Source: Microcella sp. (GTDB lineage: Bacteria; Actinomycetota; Actinomycetes; Actinomycetales; Microbacteriaceae). From it: DNA of 64,000 nucleotides. How positions within the stretch are numbered: position 1 is the stretch's first letter; each line of letters begins with the position of its first letter. Below are positions 1-10,773 of this stretch, one piece after another. The notes beneath the pieces are model-generated. The model worked only from the letters and a program-made list of their open reading frames with translations, did no database searches and was not told the DNA's origin. The translations under genes were made by a program, and so were the position numbers. The stretch covers positions 1,922,001-1,986,000 of the forward strand of contig NZ_JAHHDS010000003.1 in the NCBI RefSeq assembly GCF_019739195.1, written 5' to 3'.

Positions 1-1
1 T

Positions 2-1213
2 ATTCCCGACGCCGATCTGCAGAGCATGCGTGAGCAGGCGACGGGCTTCACGCCCGCCGAGCTGTCACGGGCAGCCGACGTCGTCAACCGCGCGCTCACC
101 GAGATGACCGGGGCCACATCGCCCCGGCTGCACCTCGAGCTCATGACCGCGCGCGTGCTGGTCGCACTGGGCGGTGAGCCTGCGGCGAGCACTCGGAGGC
201 CCACGCCAGCGGTGTCTGCCCCGGCGACTGCGGGGCCCGCTCCCGCGACGACGGCTCCCGCTCCCGCGACGACGGCACCCGCGCCGACCGCGTCTGATGC
301 CACGCCTGCCGCCGCGGCACCTGCGTCACAGCCGACGGCACCTACCACCACCCCTGCCGCTGTCGAGCCGCCCCCCGTTGAGCAACCTGCGGCGGCGGCC
401 GAGCCGCTCACTCTGGAGCGCATGCAGGCGGCGTGGCCCGCCGTGCTCGACGCCGTGCAGCAGGCCAAGCGCAGCTCGTGGACGGTCATGTTCGCGTCGA
501 CTCCGGCGGCACTCGACGGCGACGTGCTGACGATCAGTTTCACGAACGAGTCCGACGCCGCCGCCTTCAGGGTTCGGGCAGCGCCCACCGAGAGCGTCAG
601 CGAACACGTTCGCGCCGCGATTCAGCAGGTCACCGGCGCGCGGGTGAAGTTCATGATCCGCGTCGAGCCGGGCAAGGGCGACGCAGGGTCGGGCACTGCC
701 GAGCGGTCGCCGACCGAGACTGCTGCAGCGGCGGATGCTCCCGCCGACCCTGACCCGGCGCAGGCGCTGAGGGCCGCGGAGCCCGACGAGCCTGCGGCCG
801 CGCCACCCGCCCGCGCTACGAAGCCCAGCAAGACGGCACCATTAGCCCCCAGTGCCGCGACGACCGAGTGGGCCGTCGCGGCTATTCCCGGCGCCGACGA
901 GCAGACAGTTGCTCCCGCTGCTCCTGCCAGCGCACCGACGGCGGAGGCCGCGCCCGCCGCAGCCGAGGTCGAGGCGGCTCCTGAGCCTGCGGTGAAGGCG
1001 CCCGCCCCGCACGCCTCCGACGGCACGGGCCGCCAGAGGTACGGCGAGGCCGTCGTGCGCGAGATGCTCGGTGCGACCTTCCTGCTCGAAGAGTCTCTCG
1101 AACCCGCCGTGTCGCCCCAGCCCGCCTCGGCGATCGCGGCACCCGCCGCGCAAGCCGACCCCAACCGACCGTCGAGCGCCGACGCCCCCGACCCCTTCCG
1201 AGACGAGTTCTGA
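2..1213 (+). CDS. dnaX: DNA polymerase III subunit gamma/tau, C-terminal part (5' end outside window)
   Basis: The frame is open from the first bases of the window, so the ATPase domains lie upstream. The fragment begins in the helical domain III (sequence around [11 protein letters not shown] and [16 protein letters not shown]), followed by a Pro/Ala/Thr-rich linker with short APATT repeats. A folded alpha-subunit-binding-like domain comes next (about fragment residues 140-225, starting [14 protein letters not shown]), then a second low-complexity stretch and a conserved-looking tail ([14 protein letters not shown]). It is the clamp-loader/replisome organiser. recR starts 1 bp after the stop, the usual bacterial dnaX-recR pairing. 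No internal frameshift for a short gamma form is visible in the part present. Confidence 0.9.
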   Translation: MPDADLQSMREQATGFTPAELSRAADVVNRALTEMTGATSPRLHLELMTARVLVALGGEPAASTRRPTPAVSAPATAGPAPATTAPAPATTAPAPTASDATPAAAAPASQPTAPTTTPAAVEPPPVEQPAAAAEPLTLERMQAAWPAVLDAVQQAKRSSWTVMFASTPAALDGDVLTISFTNESDAAAFRVRAAPTESVSEHVRAAIQQVTGARVKFMIRVEPGKGDAGSGTAERSPTETAAAADAPADPDPAQALRAAEPDEPAAAPPARATKPSKTAPLAPSAATTEWAVAAIPGADEQTVAPAAPASAPTAEAAPAAAEVEAAPEPAVKAPAPHASDGTGRQRYGEAVVREMLGATFLLEESLEPAVSPQPASAIAAPAAQADPNRPSSADAPDPFRDEF

Positions 1214-1214
1214 C

Positions 1215-1814
1215 GTGTACGACGGCATCATTCAAGACCTCATCGACGAATTCGGCCGACTGCCCGGCATCGGGCCCAAATCGGCGCAGCGCATCGCCTT
1301 CCACATCCTGCAGACAGAGTCGTTCGATGTCGGCCGCCTCGCGCAACTGCTCGTCGACGTGCGCGAGAAGGTGCGCTTCTGTGAGATCTGCGGCAACGTC
1401 GCAGAAGAGGCGCAGTGCTCGATCTGCCGCGACGTGCGTCGCAGCCCGACCACCATCTGCGTCGTCGAAGAGGCGAAAGACGTCGTCGCGATCGAGCGTA
1501 CGCGCGAGTTCCGCGGGCTGTACCACGTGCTCGGCGGCGCGATCAGTCCGATCGACGGCATCGGCCCCGACGATCTGCGCATCGCGCAGCTGCTTACCCG
1601 GCTCAACGACGGCACGGTCACCGAGGTCATCATCGCGACCGACCCGAACCTCGAGGGGGAGGCGACGGCCACCTACCTCACCCGCCTGCTGGTGCAGCCG
1701 GGCCTGCGCGTCTCGCGACTGGCCAGCGGCCTGCCGGTCGGCGGCGACCTCGAGTATGCCGACGAAGTGACGCTCGGTCGAGCGTTCGAAGGTCGGCGCA
1801 CCGTCGAGCGCTAG
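1215..1814 (+). CDS. recR: Recombination mediator protein RecR
   Basis: A 199-residue protein, the normal RecR length, that acts with RecF and RecO in loading RecA at gaps. It has the N-terminal helix-hairpin-helix ([15 protein letters not shown]), the four-cysteine zinc motif (CEIC...CSIC, about residues 55-72) and the Toprim domain ([19 protein letters not shown]). The GTG at 1215 is chosen because it gives the family N-terminus [18 protein letters not shown] and lies directly behind the dnaX stop. Upstream in-frame ATGs fall inside dnaX and would add unrelated sequence. Probably co-transcribed with dnaX. Confidence 0.96.
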   Translation: MYDGIIQDLIDEFGRLPGIGPKSAQRIAFHILQTESFDVGRLAQLLVDVREKVRFCEICGNVAEEAQCSICRDVRRSPTTICVVEEAKDVVAIERTREFRGLYHVLGGAISPIDGIGPDDLRIAQLLTRLNDGTVTEVIIATDPNLEGEATATYLTRLLVQPGLRVSRLASGLPVGGDLEYADEVTLGRAFEGRRTVER

Positions 1815-1820
1815 GGGCCA

Positions 1821-1883
1821 TTGCAACTGAAGTTGCATTAAGCGTGGTGATCGCGTAGCGTCTCTATCGCAACAGAAGTTGCG
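1821..1883. promoter_or_regulatory. Two palindromic operators before the SRPBCC-TetR operon
   Basis: Palindrome 1 is TGCAACTGAAGTTGCA (1822-1837) and palindrome 2 is CGCAACAGAAGTTGCG (1868-1883). They share the core GCAAC-N4-GTTGC with centres 46 bp apart. The second abuts the ribosome binding site AGAAAGGA (1886-1893). Position and symmetry fit autorepression by the TetR-family protein encoded by the second gene of the operon; that link is an inference. Confidence 0.7.
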
Positions 1884-1901
1884 TAAGAAAGGATGCTCCG
1901 T

Positions 1902-2378
1902 ATGACTGCCACCTCCACCGAATCCGTCACCGCCTCGGCCTTCCGGGTCGAGATCGTGACGAGCATCGAGATCGATCGACCCGCAGCCGCCGTCTGGTCG
2001 GCGCTTGTCGATCGCGATCGCTATCCGCAGTGGAACACCTTCATCCGCACCTGGAGCGGCGACCTCGCCGTCGGTGCTCGCCAGCTCGTGCGCATCGAGC
2101 CGACCAAGACGAGCGGTCAGACCTTCCGCCCGCGCATCACCGACCTTGAACCCGGTCGACTTCTGGTCTGGCTCGGGCGGGTTGGACTGCCCGGCGTGCT
2201 CGACGGTCGACACCGCTTCGAGATCGAACCGATCGATGCACATCACAGCCGGCTCGTGCACAGCGAGGTCCTGACGGGGATGCTCGTGCCTGTGTTCCGC
2301 CGCATGCTGACGGTCGACACCCCCGCGGCCTTCAGCCGCATGAACGCCGACCTCGCAGCTCGAACGGTGGCGGCGTGA
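1902..2378 (+). CDS. SRPBCC (START/polyketide-cyclase-like) family protein
   Basis: A 158-residue protein of the SRPBCC fold: it opens with a beta strand and the typical IEIDRPAAAVWSALVDRDRYPQWNTFI segment, and continues with RPRITDLEPGRLLVWLGRVG. Such proteins bind hydrophobic ligands in a deep cavity; the ligand cannot be read from sequence. The ATG at 1902 is preferred because AGAAAGGA lies 8 nt upstream; the ATG at 1893 would overlap that site. The stop overlaps the GTG of the TetR gene by 3 bp, so the regulator is co-translated and may sense the same ligand. Confidence 0.85.
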   Translation: MTATSTESVTASAFRVEIVTSIEIDRPAAAVWSALVDRDRYPQWNTFIRTWSGDLAVGARQLVRIEPTKTSGQTFRPRITDLEPGRLLVWLGRVGLPGVLDGRHRFEIEPIDAHHSRLVHSEVLTGMLVPVFRRMLTVDTPAAFSRMNADLAARTVAA

Positions 2379-2947
2379 CCTCCGCGACCGAACCGCGTCG
2401 TCGTGGCGCCGTCGTTGAGGCGACCGTGCTCGACACCACGATCGCGCTACTGGCCGAACGCGGCGCGGGCCTTACCGTCGACGACGTCGCCGCGGTGAGC
2501 GGAGTGCACAAGACCACGATCTATCGGCGCTTCGAGACGCGCGAGCTGCTCATCGCCGCCGCGATCCGCCGCGTCGGCGAAGCCGTCGTCCCCCCGGTGG
2601 ACGGCGCAGACCCGCGCGCCGCGATCGAGGCGCTGGCCGTGTCGGTGGCCGCCGCGCTGCGCACACCACAGGGCGCCAACATCTTGCGCGGCGCGATCGC
2701 CGCCTCGGCGACCGCCCCCGACCTCGTCGCGCTCGCCGACGAGTTCTTCCGACATCGGTACGGGCTCGCCCTCGTGCCCTTGCGGCGACTTGTCGAGTCG
2801 GGCGCTCTGCGCCACGACCTCGATGTGGTCGTCGTCTGGGAGCAGATCGTCAACCCGATGCACGTGCGCGCACTGTGCGGGCGAGCGACGACCGATGCAG
2901 AAGCGCGCCAACTCGTCGAGCTGGCGCTGCGCGGCGCGCGGGCCTGA
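2375..2947 (+). CDS. TetR/AcrR-family transcriptional regulator
   Basis: A 190-residue regulator with a TetR N-terminal helix-turn-helix (ERGAGLTVDDVAAVSGVHKTTIYRRFETRELLIAA, about residues 28-65) and an all-helical ligand/dimer domain of the TetR C-terminal type. GTG at 2375 gives a GTGA overlap with the SRPBCC gene. It is the obvious candidate to bind the two GCAAC-N4-GTTGC palindromes before the operon. The ligand is unknown. Confidence 0.9.
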   Translation: MTSATEPRRRGAVVEATVLDTTIALLAERGAGLTVDDVAAVSGVHKTTIYRRFETRELLIAAAIRRVGEAVVPPVDGADPRAAIEALAVSVAAALRTPQGANILRGAIAASATAPDLVALADEFFRHRYGLALVPLRRLVESGALRHDLDVVVVWEQIVNPMHVRALCGRATTDAEARQLVELALRGARA

Positions 2948-3039
2948 GACGTGCGATGCTCGGACGCCGTGTTGACCCTCCACGGCACAGCAGACCCGCG
3001 TTCCGTGCCGCCCATGCCGCGGCGGGCATCCCCCAGCGG

Positions 3040-3151
3040 TAGAATCGTCGCTCAGGCTCGCCATCGCGGTCGTGCCGTTGCCGCAGAGGCGTGATCCAGC
3101 GCCTGCCGCGCCGCCACCGACATTCGTCCCCACCCCGCCAGGAGTTCTACC
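3040..3151 (+). promoter_or_regulatory. Likely lysC-asd promoter and 5' leader
   Basis: The -10-like hexamer TAGAAT is at 3040-3045; no good -35 is seen. This would give a leader of about 100 nt before the GTG at 3152, which has AGGAG about 9 nt upstream. No recognised lysine riboswitch features are visible in it. The rest of the gap 2948-3039 shows nothing further. Confidence 0.5.
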
Positions 3152-5475
<2,324 letters not shown>

Positions 5476-5480
5476 CCACG

Positions 5481-6251
5481 GTGCCGGCCCCCGTCGAGAG
5501 CTACGCCGCGGTCGGCGACAGCTTCACCGAGGGCATGGGCGACGAACGCCCCGACGGCACGCCGCGCGGCTGGGCCGACCTCGTCGCCGCGGCGCTGGCC
5601 CACGCGCACGGAGGAACCATCGGCTACGCGAACCTCGCCATCCGCGGTCGACTGCTCGCGCCCATCGTCGACGCGCAAGTGCCCGCGGCAATAGCCCTGC
5701 GGCCGCAGCTACTGAGCATCAACGGCGGCGGCAACGACATTCTGCGACCACGCGTCTCGATTTCTGCTGTGGCCGATCGGCTCGTGGCGGCGGCGATGCG
5801 GGCGAGCGACGCGGAAATTCGCACTCTCGTCGTGAGCGGTGGCAACCCGACGCGGCACATTCCTCTCGGTGCGCGTTTCGAACGTCGCGGCGATGCGTTG
5901 GCCGACGCCGTGCGCACCCGCCTCGAGGGCAGCGGCGTGCTGTTCGTCGACAACTGGTTCGACGAGCGCTTGCCGGCACTGCAGTACTGGTCGATCGACC
6001 GCCTGCACTTGAACACGCACGGTCACACGGTCGTCGCGAGCAACGTGCTCGCGGCCCTCGAGGTGCCGATTGCCGGGGCGGTCATGGCTCCCGATGCGGG
6101 CGACGAGCTCGAGCGACCGCGCACGGCCGAGTACTGGCGCCGCTATGTGCTGCCCTGGATCGGTCGCCGGCTCACCGGTCGATCGTCGGGCGATGACCGC
6201 GACCCGAAGCGTCCGAGCCTCGAACCGGTCGACGTCGCAGCACTCTCGTGA
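5481..6251 (+). CDS. SGNH/GDSL hydrolase family protein (cytosolic)
   Basis: A 256-residue esterase/lipase-like protein without signal peptide. Block I is AVGDSFTEGMGD with the nucleophile serine, block III is NGGGNDILRP, and the catalytic Asp/His pair is in DRLHLNTHGHTVVA (about residues 172-185). The C-terminal extension after residue 200 is charged and not part of the core fold. It starts at GTG 5481, 5 bp behind asd, and its stop overlaps the next SGNH frame, so it is probably read from the asd transcript. Substrate unknown. Confidence 0.88.
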   Translation: MPAPVESYAAVGDSFTEGMGDERPDGTPRGWADLVAAALAHAHGGTIGYANLAIRGRLLAPIVDAQVPAAIALRPQLLSINGGGNDILRPRVSISAVADRLVAAAMRASDAEIRTLVVSGGNPTRHIPLGARFERRGDALADAVRTRLEGSGVLFVDNWFDERLPALQYWSIDRLHLNTHGHTVVASNVLAALEVPIAGAVMAPDAGDELERPRTAEYWRRYVLPWIGRRLTGRSSGDDRDPKRPSLEPVDVAALS

Positions 6252-6286
6252 CCGTTGTGGGCGAACCCTCAGCCCCTCCGCATCGA

Positions 6287-6961
6287 ATGGTCACCATGAT
6301 CTCTCGTCGTTCAGCGCTCGCTGCCGCCGTTTTCGCACTCGGCGCCGCGCTCGTCGGCTGCGCATCCGTCGACGATCCGTCATCGACCCTGCCCGCTGAC
6401 GCTCCGCTCATCGCGTTCTACGGCGATTCGTACACGCTCGGCACGGGGGCGACGAGCCCGAGCGTGCGCTGGTCGACCCGCATCGCCGAGAGTCGGGGCT
6501 GGCGCGAGTTCAATCCGAGCGTCAACGGGCTCGGATTCATCAACAACCGCACGCTGTTCGGCGACGGCGACGTGCCATCGATGATCATCGAGCAGCAACC
6601 CGACCTCATCATGGTGACGATGGGGCTCAACGACAACTTCTCTTTCCCCTTCGCCGCCGACGCGATTGAGGCGCAGATCACGACCGATCTGCGGCGGCTG
6701 CGCGACGGGGTGCCGGATGCCCGCATCATCGTCGTCGAACCCTTCTGGTACACCGCTCAGCAACCGGAGTCGGTCGGCATCATCATCGACTGGGTGCGCG
6801 CGGGCGCTGCCGCCATCGGTGCCGACTACATCGAGGGCGCGTCGACCTGGATCGCGGGGCGAGACGGCGAGATGGCTGACGACGGCCTGCACCCGAACGA
6901 CGAGGGCTATACGCTCATGACCCGCCGCATGGACGCGGCACTGCTCGAGCTCGGGCTCTGA
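6287..6961 (+). CDS. SGNH/GDSL hydrolase lipoprotein
   Basis: A second, divergent SGNH hydrolase with a lipoprotein signal peptide: Arg-Arg, a hydrophobic stretch and a lipobox ending LVGC, so it is expected on the outer face of the membrane. Block I is FYGDSYTLGTG, a GLNDNF block follows, and the catalytic pair is in DGLHPNDEGY near the C-terminus. Candidate starts are ATG 6287, ATG 6296 and an upstream GTG 6248; the ATGs give a signal peptide of normal length. The tandem with the preceding cytosolic hydrolase suggests related substrates on two sides of the membrane, which is inference. Confidence 0.82.
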   Translation: MVTMISRRSALAAAVFALGAALVGCASVDDPSSTLPADAPLIAFYGDSYTLGTGATSPSVRWSTRIAESRGWREFNPSVNGLGFINNRTLFGDGDVPSMIIEQQPDLIMVTMGLNDNFSFPFAADAIEAQITTDLRRLRDGVPDARIIVVEPFWYTAQQPESVGIIIDWVRAGAAAIGADYIEGASTWIAGRDGEMADDGLHPNDEGYTLMTRRMDAALLELGL

Positions 6962-6970
6962 CGCCGCGCG

Positions 6971-7900
6971 TCAGCGATCGGGTGACAGTGCCGCGGCGAT
7001 GATGATGAGCGCGGGCAGCGCGAAGAGCGTCGACAGCAGCACGGCGTCTCGGGCCATGGCGACGTGCCGATCGAACCGATGCGCCCAGGCGAAAACATGT
7101 TGCGCGGCGGGTAGGGCGGCCAGCACGACGACCGCGAAGAGCGCCTCGGGGCCGAGTGCGAACACGAAGCTGCCGACCGCCCACGCGATCACCGGCATGA
7201 GCACCGACTTCAGCAGCGTCGCGAGCAGCACGTCGCGGCGTCCGCTGCCGGGGGCGAGCACACGAGCGCCGTGCAGCGACATGCCGAAGAGCAACAACAC
7301 CACCGGCACCGCCGCCCCTCCGACCAGACGAAACGGTTCAAGAACCTGCTCGGGCACGGGAACCTGCAGAGCAGCGATGAGCAGCCCGAGAGCGGAAGCG
7401 ATCAGAATCGGGTTGCGCACCGGCTGCAGGGCGATGCGCGCCCACGAGGTCTTTCCGCTCGTGCTGGCGTCGAGAATGGCGAGCGCGATGGGCGCGAAGA
7501 TTGTGAGATTCACGAGGATGACCGGAGCCGCGAGCGCGGCGTCGCCGAGCACGTAGAGCGCGATCGGCAGACCGATGTTGTTGGCGTTCACGTAGCCCGA
7601 GGCGAGGGCAACGATCGTGGTCTCGGGCACGCCGCGGCGCCAGATCAGTCGCGCGACGAGCGAGGCGATCACGAAGCAGCTCACCGCCGCGATCATCGAG
7701 ACGGGCACCAGGGTCGAGAAGAGCACTTTCGGCTCAGACTGCGAGAGCACGGTGAGCAAGAGCGCTGGCGTCAGCACGAAGAACGAGAGTCGCGAGAGCA
7801 CCTGGTCGGCGCGCTCGCCGAGCAGCCCGATGCGCGCGATCACCCAGCCCACGAGAATGATCGCGGCGATGACTGCGAACCCGGTGATGACGCCGATCAC
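6971..7900 (-). CDS. AEC (auxin efflux carrier) family transporter
   Basis: A 309-residue membrane protein with about ten hydrophobic segments in two repeats. It opens VITGFAVIAAIILVGWVIARIGLLG and contains the family-typical Asn in NANNIGLPIALYVLG. Bacterial AEC proteins export or exchange small organic acids such as malate or malonate; the substrate here is not evident. The GTG start at 7900 follows a CAGGCT hexamer (7907-7912 on this strand) by 6 nt, so it may be leaderless. It converges with the SGNH gene with only 9 bp between stops. Confidence 0.88.
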   Translation of the reverse strand: MIGVITGFAVIAAIILVGWVIARIGLLGERADQVLSRLSFFVLTPALLLTVLSQSEPKVLFSTLVPVSMIAAVSCFVIASLVARLIWRRGVPETTIVALASGYVNANNIGLPIALYVLGDAALAAPVILVNLTIFAPIALAILDASTSGKTSWARIALQPVRNPILIASALGLLIAALQVPVPEQVLEPFRLVGGAAVPVVLLLFGMSLHGARVLAPGSGRRDVLLATLLKSVLMPVIAWAVGSFVFALGPEALFAVVVLAALPAAQHVFAWAHRFDRHVAMARDAVLLSTLFALPALIIIAAALSPDR

Positions 7901-7929
7901 GGCATCAGCCTGTCACGACCGGCGCATGG

Positions 7930-8772
7930 TCATGACCGCGCGGCGGCGGTCGGTCGGCCGACGATCGGCGAGGTGACACTGCCGATGCGCTCGATATCGA
8001 CCGTCACTACGTCGCCGTCGTTGAGCAGCACCGGGGGCGTGCGCACGTAACCCACGCCTTCAGGCGTGCCGGTCACGATGATGTCACCGGGGTTCAGGGT
8101 CAGCGTGCGGCTCACGAGGGCGAGCACCTCGCCGAGCTCGAAGATCATGTCGCGAGTGTTGCCGTCTTGCATGGTCTCGCCGTTGACGATCGCCCGCACG
8201 CGCAGGCCCTCACGCAGGTCGCCGACCTCGTCAGCGGTCACGAGGTCGCCCATCGGGCCCGAGTCGTCGGCGTTCTTGCCCAGGGTCCACTGGGCAGTGA
8301 GCTTCTGCGCGCGACGGGCGGAGAGATCGTTGAAGGCGGCATAACCGAAGACCGCAGCACGGGCCGTGTCGGCGTCGGCGACCGCGATGGGCGCCCCGAC
8401 GACGGCGGCGATCTCGGCCTCCCAGTCGAGACCGGCCTCATCGACCGGCACCGCCACGGGGGCACCGTCGGTGACGAGCGACGCGGTCCAGCGACCGAAG
8501 ATCATCGGGTGGGCGGGAGGTTCGAACTTGCCTTCGGCTGCGTGGGCTCGATAGTTGAGACCGAGGCAGAGAATGCGGGCGCCGTCGGGTACGGGATGCG
8601 CGAGGGTAGCGCCGTCGACAGGGATGCGCTCGGTCACTTGAGCGGCGCGCTCGAGGCCGGCTGCGGGGTCAGCCCAGAAGGACGCGACCGTACCGAGAGG
8701 AATGAGGTGGTCGCCGTCGCGGGCCGCGACAAGCCGCTCGCCCTCGGGGGTGACCATGCCGACGATGCGCAC
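7930..8772 (-). CDS. Fumarylacetoacetate hydrolase (FAH) family protein
   Basis: A 280-residue enzyme of the FAH/2-hydroxyhepta-2,4-diene-1,7-dioate isomerase family, which cleaves or tautomerises carbonyl acids in aromatic degradation. The C-terminal FAH domain includes LCLGLNYRAHAAEGK, the metal-binding DWEAEIAAVVG, FNDLSARRAQ, and the GDIIVTGTPEGVGYVR loop. The start at GTG 8772 is chosen because AGGAGG lies 8 nt upstream on this strand; an ATG at 8818 has no such site. Divergent from the FCD-GntR gene, which probably controls it. Confidence 0.88.
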   Translation of the reverse strand: MRIVGMVTPEGERLVAARDGDHLIPLGTVASFWADPAAGLERAAQVTERIPVDGATLAHPVPDGARILCLGLNYRAHAAEGKFEPPAHPMIFGRWTASLVTDGAPVAVPVDEAGLDWEAEIAAVVGAPIAVADADTARAAVFGYAAFNDLSARRAQKLTAQWTLGKNADDSGPMGDLVTADEVGDLREGLRVRAIVNGETMQDGNTRDMIFELGEVLALVSRTLTLNPGDIIVTGTPEGVGYVRTPPVLLNDGDVVTVDIERIGSVTSPIVGRPTAAARS

Positions 8773-8820
8773 GAGAGAGACCTCCTGATCGGAGCGCACA
8801 GGCGGCGCTCGCCTAAACAT

Positions 8821-8877
8821 TACAACGTTTCGTAGGTTTGTCTAGAAATCCCTCGCGAGGACTGTTAGCGTGCGGGC
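8821..8877. promoter_or_regulatory. Divergent FAH / GntR control region
   Basis: An AT-richer island. On the + strand TAGCGT (8866-8871) is followed by 6 nt and the gntR ATG, which suggests a leaderless transcript. An imperfect palindrome TACAACGTTTCGTA (8821-8834) lies between the two genes and is a weak candidate operator for the GntR protein. Confidence 0.45.
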
Positions 8878-9573
8878 ATGGTCACCGAGGCTCCTGCCAC
8901 GCGCGCGCAGGCGCTCGCCGCGACGATCGAGCGCACGATCACCGAGCAGGGCCTGCAGCCCGGCGACGCCCTCGGCACGATCGAGAGCTGGCGCGAGACT
9001 TCGGGGTTCGCCCGGGCCTCGGTCAGCGAGGCCCTTCGGCTGCTGGTCGATCGCGGGCTGGTCGAGATCAGACCCGGCCGCGGTGGGGGTGTCTTCGTTG
9101 CCCGCACAGGTCCGGTTGTGCGACTGCGCCACACGCTCATCAGCGTGCACGGCGAGGCCACGACGCTCGCCGACGCCATCGCGATTCGTGAGTCGCTTGA
9201 GCCTCTGCTCGTGCTCGATGCCGCTCGGTCGCGCACCGCTGCGCATACGCGGGCTCTGCGCAGCAAGCTGGCGAAGCTCGAGTCGGCGCTCGACGATCAC
9301 GATGCCTTCATCCGCGCCGTCTGGGTGTTGCACGAGCAGATCGCCGCCATCACGCCCAACGAGATGCTGCGGGCGATCTACCTCACCATGATGCACATCA
9401 TCAGTGATCGAGCGGAGGTCGCCGTGAGCGATGCGAACGACACCCACCTGGCCGAGGACTACCGTCAGCATCGACTCGCGGTGCACCGCGAGCTGGTCGA
9501 CGCGATCGAGGCGGGCGACCTCGAGCGGGCATCCCGTGCTGTGGCGGCGCACTCCGACGAGGCCGGCGCGTGA
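8878..9573 (+). CDS. FadR-subfamily GntR transcriptional regulator (FCD domain)
   Basis: A 231-residue regulator. The N-terminal winged helix includes the GntR recognition segment GFARASVSEALRLLVDRGLVEIRPGRGGGVFV, followed by an FCD ligand domain (LADAIAIRESLEPLLVLDAARSR onward). FCD regulators usually respond to organic acids or CoA-related metabolites. It is divergent from the FAH gene and its stop overlaps the CaiB gene by GTGA, so it heads the operon running to 14085 and probably controls that and the FAH gene. Confidence 0.92.
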   Translation: MVTEAPATRAQALAATIERTITEQGLQPGDALGTIESWRETSGFARASVSEALRLLVDRGLVEIRPGRGGGVFVARTGPVVRLRHTLISVHGEATTLADAIAIRESLEPLLVLDAARSRTAAHTRALRSKLAKLESALDDHDAFIRAVWVLHEQIAAITPNEMLRAIYLTMMHIISDRAEVAVSDANDTHLAEDYRQHRLAVHRELVDAIEAGDLERASRAVAAHSDEAGA

Positions 9574-10763
9574 CCGGGCCGCTCGCCGGTGTGGTCGTCG
9601 TCGACCTGAGCCGAGCACTCGCCGGTCCGCACGCGGCGATGATGCTCGGCGACCTCGGCGCGCACGTCATCAAGGTGGAGTCGCCCGGCATCGGAGACGA
9701 CACCCGCGGCTGGGGCCCGCCGTTCGTCGGGCCGCCCGAGGCGCGCGAGAGCACCTACTTTCTCTCGGCGAATCGCAACAAGCAGTCGATCGAGCTCGAC
9801 CTCAAGAGCCCCGACGACCTCGCGACCCTGCGGGCGATGGTGCGCCGGGCCGATGTGCTCATCGAGAACTTCAGGCCCGGCGTGCTCGACCGGCTCGGAC
9901 TAGACGCTGCGACGCTGCATGAACTGAACCCCCGGCTCGTCGTGCTCGCCATCTCGGGCTTCGGGCATGACGGCCCCGAAGGCGGTCGCGCGGGCTACGA
10001 CCAGATCGCCCAGGGCGAGGCCGGGCTCATGTCACTCACGGGCTCGAGCCCCGACGACGTGCAGCGCGTGGGCGTGCCCATCGGTGATCTGCTCGCCGGC
10101 ATGTACGGTGCCTACGGCGTGCTCGCTGCTCTGCACGAACGCGAGTCGACGGGCCGCGGTCAGGTCGTGCGCACGAGCCTGCTCGCAGCCATCGTCGGCG
10201 TTCATGCCTTTCAGGGCACACGATTTACCGTCGCAGGCGAAGTCGGTCGCGCGCAGGGCAATCACCACCCGAGCGTCGCGCCCTACGGATTGTTTGCGAC
10301 CGGTGACGGCCGCATTCAGCTCGCCGTCGGCAGCGAGTCGCTGTGGCGCGCGCTGTGCGAGGTCATCGACCTCGACCCGTCGAGCCCCGACTTCGCCACG
10401 AACGCTGCGCGCGTGGCGAATCGCGAGGCGCTCATTGCGGCGATTGAGCACGCTTTCGCCGAGCACTCAAGCGCCGACCTGCTCGAGCGACTCGAGGCGG
10501 CGGGCATTCCCGCCGGCGTCGTGCGCTCGATCGACGAGGTCTACACCTGGCCGCAGACGCGGTCGCAAGGTCTTGTCGTCGAGGTTGACCATGCGACGCT
10601 CGGCACCATCGAACTGCCCGGCCCGCCTCTGCGCTTCTTCGACGCCGACGGCATCGAGCAGACCCGCCGCGAACACGTCGCCCCGCCCACACTCGGTCAG
10701 CACGGCGATGCCGTGCGGGCGTGGCTCGGCGAGTTGCCCGACGAGGCGAGTGCCGAGTGGTGA
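9570..10763 (+). CDS. CaiB/BaiF-type (class III) CoA-transferase
   Basis: A 397-residue protein of the family III CoA-transferases, which move CoA between carboxylic acids through an enzyme-bound aspartyl-CoA intermediate. Recognisable segments are VVVDLSRALAGPHAAMMLGDLGAHVIKVE, SIELDLKSPDDL, VLIENFRPGVLDRLGL, ISGFGHDGPEGGRAGYDQIAQGEAG (which carries the region of the catalytic Asp) and PIGDLLAGMYGAYGVLAAL. It starts at the GTGA overlap with the regulator. With the carboxyltransferase behind it, it probably activates a dicarboxylic or aromatic acid; the substrate is not determinable. Confidence 0.93.
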   Translation: MTGPLAGVVVVDLSRALAGPHAAMMLGDLGAHVIKVESPGIGDDTRGWGPPFVGPPEARESTYFLSANRNKQSIELDLKSPDDLATLRAMVRRADVLIENFRPGVLDRLGLDAATLHELNPRLVVLAISGFGHDGPEGGRAGYDQIAQGEAGLMSLTGSSPDDVQRVGVPIGDLLAGMYGAYGVLAALHERESTGRGQVVRTSLLAAIVGVHAFQGTRFTVAGEVGRAQGNHHPSVAPYGLFATGDGRIQLAVGSESLWRALCEVIDLDPSSPDFATNAARVANREALIAAIEHAFAEHSSADLLERLEAAGIPAGVVRSIDEVYTWPQTRSQGLVVEVDHATLGTIELPGPPLRFFDADGIEQTRREHVAPPTLGQHGDAVRAWLGELPDEASAEW

Positions 10764-10773
10764 GCGGCGACGC

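Noticed and set aside
8821-8834. Shared operator linking the GntR region to the IclR regulon
   Set aside because: The imperfect palindrome TACAACGTTTCGTA is unrelated to AAGAC-N3-GTCTT, so the two regulators appear to control separate units.
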